From the NCBI RefSeq assembly GCF_018069865.1, contig NZ_JAGQDG010000008.1, positions 1 through 64,000 of the forward strand: a stretch of 64,000 bases of DNA, given 5' to 3'. Each line of letters opens with the position of its first letter. Positions within the stretch are counted from its first letter, which is position 1. The position numbers and the translations under genes were made by a program. A model generated the notes under the pieces. It was given only the letters and a program-made list of their open reading frames with translations, was not told the DNA's origin and made no database searches. Origin of the DNA: Ideonella paludis (GTDB lineage: Bacteria > Pseudomonadota > Gammaproteobacteria > Burkholderiales > Burkholderiaceae_C). Of the stretch, positions 41,472 through 50,200 are shown piece after piece.

Positions 41472-42098
41472 TCACTCCACCAAATCAAAGCCTTGGGTTT
41501 CGACCTGTACAAAGGCCCGGGTCATGTCGGCCACGGCGCGCCAGAGTTGGGCGCGGGGGTGGGCATCCACGGCGTTGCAGAGCTGCTCCACCCAGGGCTG
41601 CACATGGGTGCGGAAGAAGCGCCGCTGCTGCTCCAGGTTGCACACGGCCACATCGTCGCCCGCAATCAGGTAGCGCATCACTTCAAAGACCCCGGCGATG
41701 TGGTCTTCAGTTTGGCCGCTTTGCGCATCCCCCTGCAGGCCCAGTTGGGCCATGTCTTGGCGCAGCAGGGCCAGCGGCTTCTCGTTCAAGAAACCGGCCA
41801 GGTAGTGCGAGCCATAGACCAGCACATCGGGCTTGCCCACGCCGCCAAACAGTGCGTCGAACTCGTCTTGCGCCTGCGCCACCGTGGTGCTGCGCAGGGC
41901 GCCCACCAAGGCTTCCCAGGGGCCTTGCAAAAAGGCGCCGGCCTCGGGGGCCTCGGTCACGGCCACGCGGAACTGGGCCAGCAGCTCGTCGCTGGGGGGC
42001 GCCAGCCACAGCAGGGCCAGCACGCCATAGAGCTCGGCGCGGGCGCCTTCTTCGGCCTGGTCGGCCGTGGCAAAAGAGAGGGCTTGGGATGCGGTCAT
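41472..42098 (-). CDS. TorD/DmsD-family molybdoenzyme chaperone
   Basis: 208 residues, all-helical TorD-type fold: ARAELYGVLALLWLAPPSDELL, then the family-typical FDALFGG...GSHYLAGFLNEKPL and a C-terminal WVEQLCNAVDAHP. Such chaperones hold the unfolded molybdoenzyme and its TAT signal until the Mo cofactor is inserted. The formate dehydrogenase alpha subunit, with its TAT signal, is the obvious client. It ends the minus-strand accessory operon. Confidence 0.85.
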   Translation of the reverse strand: MTASQALSFATADQAEEGARAELYGVLALLWLAPPSDELLAQFRVAVTEAPEAGAFLQGPWEALVGALRSTTVAQAQDEFDALFGGVGKPDVLVYGSHYLAGFLNEKPLALLRQDMAQLGLQGDAQSGQTEDHIAGVFEVMRYLIAGDDVAVCNLEQQRRFFRTHVQPWVEQLCNAVDAHPRAQLWRAVADMTRAFVQVETQGFDLVE

Positions 42099-42108
42099 GG
42101 CTGGGGGC

Positions 42109-44295
42109 TCAGAGGTCGGTGATGCGGGTCTGACGCTGGTCGTTGAACATGTCGATCACGCGGCAGTCGTTGCACATTTTGAGGCGCTCCAAAGCCGCGC
42201 CCTGGAAGGCGCTGTGGCCGGCCAGCTTGCCCAGCATGTTCTCAATGGCCTTGAGCGTGCCAAAGGGTTTGCCGCAGCGGATGCAGGCATAGGGCGGCAC
42301 CTCGTGCAGCACGCGGGTGGTCTTGCGGGCTTGGCCGCCTTCGGCCAAGAGCAGGCGCGGCTGCAGGGTGATGGCTTGCTCAGGGCAGGTGCTGGCGCAC
42401 AGGCCGCATTGCACGCAATTGCTTTCGGTGAAGCGCAACTGCGGGCGCTCGGTGTTGTCGGCCAGGGCGCTTTCAGGGCAAGCGCCCACGCAAGACAGGC
42501 ACAGCGTGCAGCGATCCGTGTCCACGCTCAGGCTGCCCAAGGGCGAGCCCTGGGCGGGCAGGGCGATGGCCTCGGGCAGGGCGGCGCGGGCTGGCGCCTG
42601 GGCCAGCAGATGCTCCAGCGCCAAGTCCAGCGTGGCGCGCTTTTCTGCTTGCACCGCAAAGCGCGCGGCTTGTGCCACGCCTTGGGCGGGCGGGCAGCGC
42701 AGGGCGGCGTCCAGATCGGCCAGGTCGCGGGCGTCGCGGGCCTGCAGCAGGTGCAGATGCACACCGCTGTAGCCCAGGCCGCTCAAGATGGCTTGGGCGA
42801 TGTCCATTTGCGCGCGCAGGGCGTCGCGGTACTGCGGCGCTTCTTCGTCGGTGACCAACACCATCACTTGGTTGGCGCCGTAAGCGATGGCACTGAGCCA
42901 CAACTCCACCCCCACGCTGGCGCTGTGCCACAGGGCTTGCGGCAGCACGCGGGCAGGCACGCCGTGCACGGCTTTGTCCACAGCGGCCGCGCGGCCTAGC
43001 TCGTCGATCAGGCGCGCACCTGTACCTTGGCTGTGCAGCAACACGGCCGCATCGCGGCCCCCGGCGGCTTGGTAGGCGGTCAGCAGGCGGCGCAGGCGCT
43101 GGCCGGTCTCGCCTGCCGTGGGCGTGGCATAGGTCAGGGCGCCGCTGGGGCAAACGGTTGTGCAGGCGCCGCAGCCTACGCACAGCGCTGGCTCCACGAT
43201 GATGCCGCCCGGCGCATGGCCGGTGGCCGCCTGCAGCTTGGTGGCGCCCTTGGCCGAAGCATTGGAGCGGATGGCGCTGGCCGAGCAGACATCGATGCAG
43301 GCCTGGCAGCCGATCTTCTCGTTGCGGCTGTGGGCGCACAGGCGCTGCTTGTAATGGAAGAACTTGGGCTTGTCGAACTCGCCCACTAACTCCCTTAAGT
43401 TGAGCGTTGCTTTCAAGAGCAGGGCGGGGTCACTGCCGACATGCGCATAGCCCTGAGGGGGCTGGTGCTGGCTGAAGGCCGGCGTGGCGCGCAGGTCCAG
43501 CACTAAGTCGAACTCGTCGCTGCTGCGCTGAGGCGCACGTTTGAAGTCAATCGCCCCGATCACCTCGCAGGCGGCTTCGCAGGCGCGGTGGCTGCGGCAG
43601 GTGTCCAAGTCCACTTGGTAGCTGAAGTCGATGGCGCCTTCGGGGCAGGCGGCAATGCAGGCATTGCAGCGCGTGCAGAGTTCGGCATCAATCGGGTTGC
43701 TGCTTTCCCACTCGGCGGTGAAGTGGCCCAGCCAACCGGTCAGACTCTTCAGCGTGCCGGTGTGCACAGCCTGCGCCCGCACCTGGGGCAAGGCGCCGCC
43801 GACGCGGGTGATCAGCAGCGTGACCTCCAGCTTGTCGGCCAGCAGGTTGGCGGCGGCTTGGGCGGCATCCGCCGCGCCGATCACCAGCACGCGGCCTTGG
43901 CTGCGATAGGTGTGGGTGGCCACCGGCTCGGGGGCTGGGCCTTGGGCTGCGGCCAGCAAGGCGGCCATCTTGGGCGTGGCTTTGGCGCCGTCACGGCTCC
44001 AGCCGCCGGTCTCGCGCAGGTTCACAAAGCGGATGGGGCGCTCGCTGACCGGCTGCGCACCCACGGTGGCGTCGTTCAGCGCCAAGAACAGGTGCTGCTC
44101 TTGGGTGCAGGCGATCAGCAGGTCTTCGCCCGATTTCGCGGCTTGCTGAAAGCTCGCCGCTTCGCGGCGGCACAAGGCGGTGTGGACGGCCGACAGGCCG
44201 GCGCCGTCAGCCCCGGGTGTCTGGGCCAGGGCTTGGCTCAGGGCTTGGGGGTTGAGCGGCAGGGTCTTGTTGCAGTCGCAGATCAGCGTCTTCAT
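42109..44295 (-). CDS. Multi-[4Fe-4S] polyferredoxin of the formate dehydrogenase locus
   Basis: 728 residues. Ferredoxin-type Cys clusters are visible in order: CTRCNACIAACPEG, CRSHRACEAACE, CQACIDVC, CVGCGACTTVCPSG, CTLCLSCVGACPES, CVQCGLCASTCPEQ, plus CIRCG and CNDC near the C-terminus. The N-terminus MKTLICDCNKT marks the start. It is soluble and probably passes electrons, or builds clusters for the dehydrogenase. Its first 89 bases lie inside the end of the DUF3306 gene in another frame, and its own ribosome-binding site is weak, so translation depends on that gene. Confidence 0.85.
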   Translation of the reverse strand: MKTLICDCNKTLPLNPQALSQALAQTPGADGAGLSAVHTALCRREAASFQQAAKSGEDLLIACTQEQHLFLALNDATVGAQPVSERPIRFVNLRETGGWSRDGAKATPKMAALLAAAQGPAPEPVATHTYRSQGRVLVIGAADAAQAAANLLADKLEVTLLITRVGGALPQVRAQAVHTGTLKSLTGWLGHFTAEWESSNPIDAELCTRCNACIAACPEGAIDFSYQVDLDTCRSHRACEAACEVIGAIDFKRAPQRSSDEFDLVLDLRATPAFSQHQPPQGYAHVGSDPALLLKATLNLRELVGEFDKPKFFHYKQRLCAHSRNEKIGCQACIDVCSASAIRSNASAKGATKLQAATGHAPGGIIVEPALCVGCGACTTVCPSGALTYATPTAGETGQRLRRLLTAYQAAGGRDAAVLLHSQGTGARLIDELGRAAAVDKAVHGVPARVLPQALWHSASVGVELWLSAIAYGANQVMVLVTDEEAPQYRDALRAQMDIAQAILSGLGYSGVHLHLLQARDARDLADLDAALRCPPAQGVAQAARFAVQAEKRATLDLALEHLLAQAPARAALPEAIALPAQGSPLGSLSVDTDRCTLCLSCVGACPESALADNTERPQLRFTESNCVQCGLCASTCPEQAITLQPRLLLAEGGQARKTTRVLHEVPPYACIRCGKPFGTLKAIENMLGKLAGHSAFQGAALERLKMCNDCRVIDMFNDQRQTRITDL

Positions 44296-44860
44296 GGAGG
44301 GGCTCTTGGGCGATGGGCGCAGGGGCTGCGGGGGTGTCGGGTGCGTCAGGCGCGGGGGCCGGCGGGTGGTCAGAGGGGGTAGCCAAGGCTTGAAGCTCCG
44401 CCTGCGCGGTGGCCAGGCGTTGGCGCTCGGCGTCTTCGGCCGCCTTTTCTTCTGCAAACAAGCCGAGGAATTCGCCTTGCACCAATTGGCGCAGCATGGC
44501 CTGCGGGATGGGGTCGGGCTGGCTGTAGTCGTCGATGTAGGTGTCCAGGCCGTCCATCACATTGAAGTGAGGGTCGGCAAAGAGCTTTTTCATGGCCGCA
44601 TTCTTGACCTGCGGGTCCACCCCGCGTTGCATGAAGCGGCTGACCTCTTGGCCGGGCTCCAGGCTTTGCACATCGGCCAGTGTGGGCGCATCGGCGGGCG
44701 CGGGCTCGGTGGCCGGTGGCTTGCTGTCGGCCTGGGCCACAGGGGCTGCATCGGCTGCAGCAGGCGGCAAAGGCGCTGCCTTCTGTGCTGCCTGGGCCTG
44801 CCGCACCTCGGCCTTGCGCTGCGACCAGCGCGAGAAAAACCCTTGACCCTCGCCACTCAT
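44207..44860 (-). CDS. DUF3306 protein
   Basis: 217 residues: basic N-terminus (FFSRWSQRKAEVRQ), Ala/Pro-rich linker, the conserved core about 70-135 (FMQRGVDPQVKNAAMKKLFADPHFNVMDGLDTYIDDYS), and a Pro-rich tail. DUF3306 occurs almost only next to formate dehydrogenase genes with DUF3305 (family knowledge), where it probably helps assembly. The start overlaps the DUF3305 stop by four bases. Confidence 0.85.
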   Translation of the reverse strand: MSGEGQGFFSRWSQRKAEVRQAQAAQKAAPLPPAAADAAPVAQADSKPPATEPAPADAPTLADVQSLEPGQEVSRFMQRGVDPQVKNAAMKKLFADPHFNVMDGLDTYIDDYSQPDPIPQAMLRQLVQGEFLGLFAEEKAAEDAERQRLATAQAELQALATPSDHPPAPAPDAPDTPAAPAPIAQEPLHEDADLRLQQDPAAQPPSPEPSPGPDTRG

Positions 44861-45357
44861 GACTGTGGCCGCTGGTCAGGCGCTTGGAAGGACACCGGGC
44901 GTTTGCGCTTCTTGGGCTCGGGCTTGTAGTGCTCGTCGGTGTAGGCTTGCAGCCAAGCGCAGAGTTCGGCAGGCAGCGGGCAGTTGTCCACCCGCTCTTG
45001 GGCATCCAGCAAGCGCCCGGCCTCGTTGTAGGACAGGGTCACAAACTCGGGCTGGGCTTCAGAGGGGTCTTCCTCCCGCGGGCGCCACATCACAAACCAG
45101 ACGGGCGAGCCGCTGCTGAGGTTGAGGTGGTAGCCCTCGGCCTCGTCGCGGTGCAGGCTGAGCGTGAAGCCGGGGTAGAGCATTTGGCGCTGGCGGCCGT
45201 CGTCGCGCAGCACCAGGGGCTGCTCGCCCCACTGGCCCTCGTCTACAAGTACGTCCACCAGGCTGTGCCGCCAGTCTTCCCAGCGGTTGGGCTGGGTGTC
45301 GCGGGCCATGACCACGGCCACGCGCAAAGTGGGGAGGGGACTGCTCACAGGGGCCAA
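44857..45357 (-). CDS. DUF3305 protein
   Basis: 166 residues if started at TTG 45357; GTG at 45348 is the other candidate, and no ATG fits. Core motifs: RVAVVMARDTQPNRWEDWRH, GFTLSLHRDEAEGYHLNLSS, WFVMWR. It pairs with DUF3306 in Mo-formate dehydrogenase loci and presumably acts in maturation. It is immediately downstream of the Mrp gene. Confidence 0.8.
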   Translation of the reverse strand: MAPVSSPLPTLRVAVVMARDTQPNRWEDWRHSLVDVLVDEGQWGEQPLVLRDDGRQRQMLYPGFTLSLHRDEAEGYHLNLSSGSPVWFVMWRPREEDPSEAQPEFVTLSYNEAGRLLDAQERVDNCPLPAELCAWLQAYTDEHYKPEPKKRKRPVSFQAPDQRPQS

Positions 45358-45362
45358 GGCTC

Positions 45363-46454
45363 TCAGGTGCTCTTGGAGACGGTGATGGTGGGGAATTTGG
45401 ACGAAAAATCCTTGGCCCGCTGCGCCACCTTGACCGCCACTTGACGGGCCACTTGCTTGTAGATCCCGGCGATCTCGCCATCGGGCTCGCTGACCACCGT
45501 GGGGCGGCCGGCATCGGCCTGCACGCGGATGCTGAGGTTCAGCGGCAAGGCGCCCAGGTAGTCCACCCCGTATTGGGTGGCCATGGCTTTGCCGCCATCG
45601 GCGCCAAAGATGTGCTCGGTGTGGCCGCAGTTGGGGCAGCAGTAGACCGCCATGTTCTCGACCACGCCCAAGATGGGCACGCCGACCTTCTCGAACATCT
45701 TCAAGCCCTTCTTGGCGTCGAGCAGGGCGATGTCTTGCGGCGTGGTGACGATGACTGCGCCGGTGATGGGCACGCGCTGGCTGAGCGTGAGCTGGATGTC
45801 GCCGGTGCCCGGGGGCATGTCGACGATCAGATAGTCCAGTTCGCCCCAGTTGGTTTGGCGCAGCAGTTGCTCCAATGCCTGGGTGGCCATGGGGCCGCGC
45901 CAGATCATCGCGTCGTCCACATTGATCAAGAAGCCGATGGAAGCGACCTTGACGCCATAGTTCTCCAGCGGCTCCATGGTCTGGCCGTCCAGGCTCTCAG
46001 GGCGGCCATTGATGCCCATCATCATGGGCTGGCTGGGGCCGTAGATGTCGGCGTCCAGGATGCCGACGGTGGCGCCTTCGGCCGCCAGCGCCAGGGCCAG
46101 GTTGACGGCCGTGGTGCTCTTGCCCACGCCGCCCTTGCCCGAGGCCACGGCGATGATGTTCTTCACGCCCGGCAGCAGCGACACGCCGCGCTGCACCTGG
46201 TGGGCGACGATCTTGGTGCTGAGATTGACGCTGACGTTCTCGACGCCGCTTTGCGTGCGCACGGCCGCAATCAGGCGCTTGCGCAGCTCCGCCACTTGGC
46301 TCTTGGCCGGATAGCCCAGCTCCACATCAAAAGAGACATCGCCCCCGTCGACCCGCAGGTTCTTGACCTGCTTGGTGGATACAAAGTCTTTGCCCGTATT
46401 CGGGTCAACAACAGCTTGAAGCGCAGCCAGAACGGCTTGATCGGTGAGGGCCAT
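45363..46454 (-). CDS. mrp: Mrp/NBP35-family Fe-S cluster carrier ATPase
   Basis: 363 residues from the ATG at 46454. N-terminal MIP18-like domain about 1-90, then the P-loop GKGGVGKS and the Mrp signatures DADIYGPSQP and VDMPPGTGD. CCPNC near residue 265 is the CxxC that holds a bridging [4Fe-4S] cluster. ApbC-type carriers hand clusters to apo-enzymes; here it heads the accessory operon of an Fe-S-rich formate dehydrogenase, although Mrp is also a general factor. Confidence 0.92.
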   Translation of the reverse strand: MALTDQAVLAALQAVVDPNTGKDFVSTKQVKNLRVDGGDVSFDVELGYPAKSQVAELRKRLIAAVRTQSGVENVSVNLSTKIVAHQVQRGVSLLPGVKNIIAVASGKGGVGKSTTAVNLALALAAEGATVGILDADIYGPSQPMMMGINGRPESLDGQTMEPLENYGVKVASIGFLINVDDAMIWRGPMATQALEQLLRQTNWGELDYLIVDMPPGTGDIQLTLSQRVPITGAVIVTTPQDIALLDAKKGLKMFEKVGVPILGVVENMAVYCCPNCGHTEHIFGADGGKAMATQYGVDYLGALPLNLSIRVQADAGRPTVVSEPDGEIAGIYKQVARQVAVKVAQRAKDFSSKFPTITVSKST

Positions 46455-46566
46455 GAGAGTGGTGTGCACAAGAGATGAAATCGCGTGCAGTCTACCGGCT
46501 GCGGAGCAGGCTTCACGGGCTCAGGGTGATATCGCGCCTCAGCCAGGGACAACCCTAGGCGTGTCT

Positions 46567-47193
46567 TCAGCGAGGACGCAACGTTGGCGCCTGGCCCAGC
46601 AGGGCTTCCTTGAGCTGCCAATCGGCCGGCCGGGGGCCCAGCCAGATCAGCATCAGCGCGTTGAAGAACTCAGGCTCTTTAAAGGGCTCGCCCTCGACCT
46701 GGCCTTTGACCGTGATGACGGTGCCAGCGCCGGGCACCCAATCGACCTGGAAAGTCTCGCCCGTGCGCAGCTGCTTGTGGCGAGAGAACAGGTCACTCAT
46801 GCGCATCACGCCGGGGATCAGGCGCGAGAAGATGCTGCGGTCCATATTGTCTTCCATGCCCCGCGCAAACAGCTTGCCCAGCTCGCCAGAGTCGATGTCG
46901 CGCAGCATGGTGATGCTCAGGCGTTTGGGGCCGGGGGCGCTGAGCACGCCCTCGGGGGTGTCGGCTTTGCGGCTCAGGTAGAGCCCGGCGGCATAGACCT
47001 TGAACACCGCTTTGTGGCGGATGCCGGCGCCGTTCAGGCCCAGGTTGACCCCGGCGACGGTGATGCGCTCGTCAAACTTGACACCGGCGACTTCAGCGGC
47101 GGGGGCAGCCAGGGGCCAAGCGGCGCAGGCCCCGGCATAAACCAGGGCCTTGCGGCGGGAGAAAGACGACGTGGGACAAACGGGGTGGGGCAC
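46567..47193 (-). CDS. Chalcone-isomerase-like exported protein
   Basis: 208 residues from GTG 47193, chosen because GAGG lies seven bases upstream. A TAT-like leader (FSRRKALVYAG) and hydrophobic run end at APA-A, followed by a chalcone isomerase-like domain (PF16036-type): AVFKVYAAGLYLSRKADTP, RDIDSGELGK and WLGPRPADWQLKEALLG. Bacterial members are periplasmic and lack isomerase activity as far as is known. Not obviously tied to formate metabolism. Confidence 0.75.
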   Translation of the reverse strand: MPHPVCPTSSFSRRKALVYAGACAAWPLAAPAAEVAGVKFDERITVAGVNLGLNGAGIRHKAVFKVYAAGLYLSRKADTPEGVLSAPGPKRLSITMLRDIDSGELGKLFARGMEDNMDRSIFSRLIPGVMRMSDLFSRHKQLRTGETFQVDWVPGAGTVITVKGQVEGEPFKEPEFFNALMLIWLGPRPADWQLKEALLGQAPTLRPR

Positions 47194-47275
47194 TGCAGAA
47201 CCTCGACAAAATAGCACGACCGTACTTTTTTGAAGTCGAGATTCTGCCCGCGCCCCCCAGCGCGGTGGATTGGGG

Positions 47276-50200
47276 TTAACCGCCGTTGTCCGTCAGCAGC
47301 TTGCCTTGGTTGAGCAGGGTCTGGATCAACTGGCTGTCGCTGGAGTTGGCGCCCAAGCCCATGGCGCTGCGCAGGTCCACGCCGTCGAGCACGATGGTCT
47401 GGTCGCTCGCCCCCGGGGTGTATTCGCCATTGGCGAATTGGCCCGTGGTCGAGACATGCACCACGGTGCTGCCCGGCTGGCTGGTGGTGTCGAAGTCCAG
47501 GTAAGTGGACAGATCTATCCCTTGCTCGGGCGAGAGCAGGTCGCGCAGGTCCAGCGCATCGCCCGTGGCCGGGTTGAAGTCACTGATGTGCACCACACCC
47601 GCTTCTTCACCCTGGGCCGCGCCGGCCGAGCTGTTGTTGCGCAGCCAGACGTCAGAGATCTCCAGCACTGAGCCATCCGACTTCAGGTAGGTCGACTCCA
47701 TGGTGATGAAGTTGCCGGCCTGCTTTTCATTGCCGGTGCTGTGGCTGAGGTTGATCTCCACCACGCCCATCTCCGTCAGGGACTTCAGCTCGCCGGTGTC
47801 GGTCAGGCCGTCGCTGTCCGCGTCTTGCCAGATCTTCAGCACATTGAAGTTGGTATCCGCCGCGCTGATCTTGCCGTCTTGGTTGCTGTCCATGTCGGCC
47901 AGGGCTTCAAAGCCGTGCTTGGCTTGGCTGCCATCGGCCTTGATCGTGGCATCGCCAAACAGCTCGCGCCCGCTGTCGATGGTGCCGCTGTTGTCCAGGT
48001 CGGCCACCAGCAAGCCATCGTCTTTGCCCACCCAGCCGGTGCGGTCCTTGACGCCATCGCCGTTGAGGTCAAAGTTGACCCCCTCGCTGATGGCCATGGT
48101 TTCCACCCCGTCGCCGTCCAGGTCCAGGATCAGCGGGTCATAGAAGGTGACACTGTCGCTGCCCGTGCCCGAGCGATTGCCTGCCACATCGGTGATGTAG
48201 GCCTGTGCCGTGGCCGAGCCCGAGAAGGCCATGCTGAAGGAGGTGGCCACGAAGCCTTGGTTCAGATGCGCTTGGCTGACGGTGATGTGCTGCCAGGATT
48301 GGCCATTGGTGACCGAGACCACATCGCCCACCGCGGTGCCGCCCGGCAGGCCGACACGCACGTCCAAGGCGCCGGCGAACTCGCCCGGTGTGATCCAGCC
48401 GTCGTTGGCCGAGTCGTCGGTGATGGTCACGGTCGGTGTCGCCACCGCGGTGGTGTCCACACCGTAGCCCTTGTTGGCGGTGATGTCGGCCTGGTTGCCT
48501 GCAGCATCAGTGGCGCGCAGGCTGGCATCGATGCGGCGGTCGCCGTCGGCGGCCAGGTCGCTGCCCGGCACGGCCACGCTGAAGCTGCCATTGGCCGCCA
48601 AGGTGCCGCTGAAGGTCCTGCCGTTCACGGTCAGGGTGATGGTGTCGCCCTGACGGAACTCGCCGGCCACCGTGCCTGTGACGTTCACACTGCCGCCCGA
48701 CTCCGCCGCGTTGACAACGTTGTCGGCCGTCACGTTGCCAAAGCTGATGGAGGTGGTCGCGTTGCTCGGGCCGGTGGTGTCAATGCGGGCCGAATCCAGC
48801 CCCTGCGCGGAGGTGTTGCCGGCCACGTCGGTGAGCGTGGCCGTGACGCTGATGGTGCCGCCTTCGGCCGGCGCGGCAAAGCTGGTGTCAATGAAGCCAT
48901 TGGCCAGTTGCGCCGCATTCAGCACATAGCGGTCGGTGGTGGTGCCATCCGACACCGTCAGCGTGTCGCCCAACTGCGCCCCTGCAGGCAAGGTGATGCG
49001 CACGCCGATGTCGCCACTCAACTCTGCTGCACTGATGAAGGCATTGTTGTTGGCGTCTTCGGTGATGGTCACCGTGGGGGCGCCGGTGGCGGTAGTGTCC
49101 ACCGTGTAGGCGCGCGAGGCGGTGATCTCGGCCTGGTTACCGGCGGCGTCGGTCGCCCGCAGGCTCGCGTCCAGGGTCTTGTCGCCGTCGGCCGCCAAGT
49201 CGGCACCGGGCACATTCACGCTGAAATTGCCGTTCGCCGCCACCGTGCCGGTGAAGGTCTTGCCGTTGACCGTCAAGGTGATGCGGTCGCCCTCGGCAAA
49301 CTCGCCCGTGGCGCGGCCGGTCACCGCGACGGTGCCACCGGCCTCGGCGGCGTTGATCACGTTGTCGGCGGTCAGTGGGTCCAGCGTCACGCCGGTGCCG
49401 GCACCCGAGGGGCCGGTGGTGTCGAGCTGAGCGCTGTCGCTGCCTGGCGCCGAGGTGTTGCCCGCCATGTCACGCAAGGTGGCGGTGACGTTCAGCACCT
49501 CACCTTCCGCCGGGGGCGGGAAGTCGGTCAGCACCTGCCCGGCGCTGACCTGGGCCGCCGTCAGCGTGAAGGTGCGCTGGGTGGTGCCGTCGGTCACGGT
49601 CAGGGTGTCGCCCGCGGCCGCACCGGCGGGCAGGGTGATGCGCACATCCACCTGGCCGGCCAGCTCGGCCGCGTTGATGAAGCCGTTGTTGTTCAGGTCT
49701 TCCGCAATGGTGACGGTGGGGGCGGCCGTGGCGGTGGTGTCCAGGCGAGCGCTGTCGCTGCCTTGCGGCGAGCTGTTGCCAGCCATGTCGGTCAGCACCG
49801 CCGTGACATTGATCATCGCGCCCTCGGCCGGGGCCGCAAAGCTGGTGTCAATGAAGCCAGCGGCCACTTGGGCGGCCGTTAAGGTGAACGGTGTGGTGGT
49901 CGTGCCGTTGGACACCGTCAGGGTGTCGCCGACCACCGCGCCTGCGGGCAGGCTGACGCGCACATCGATCACGCCATTCAACTCAGCGCGGTTGATGAAG
50001 CCGTTGTTATTGCTGTCCTCACCAATGGTGACGGTGGGCGCTCCGGTGGCGGTGGTGTCCACCGAGTAGACGCGGCTCGCGCCAATGTCGGCCTGGTTGC
50101 CTGCAGCGTCGGTGGCGCGCAGGCTGGCGTCCAGCGTGCGGTCGCCATCGGCAGCCAGGTCAGCCCCCGGCACATTGATGCTGAAGTTGCCGTTGGCCGC

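Noticed and set aside
47218-47275. GC-rich hairpin after the adhesin gene as a terminator
   Set aside because: A CCGCGC/GCGCGG stem is present, but no T-run follows in the transcribed direction.
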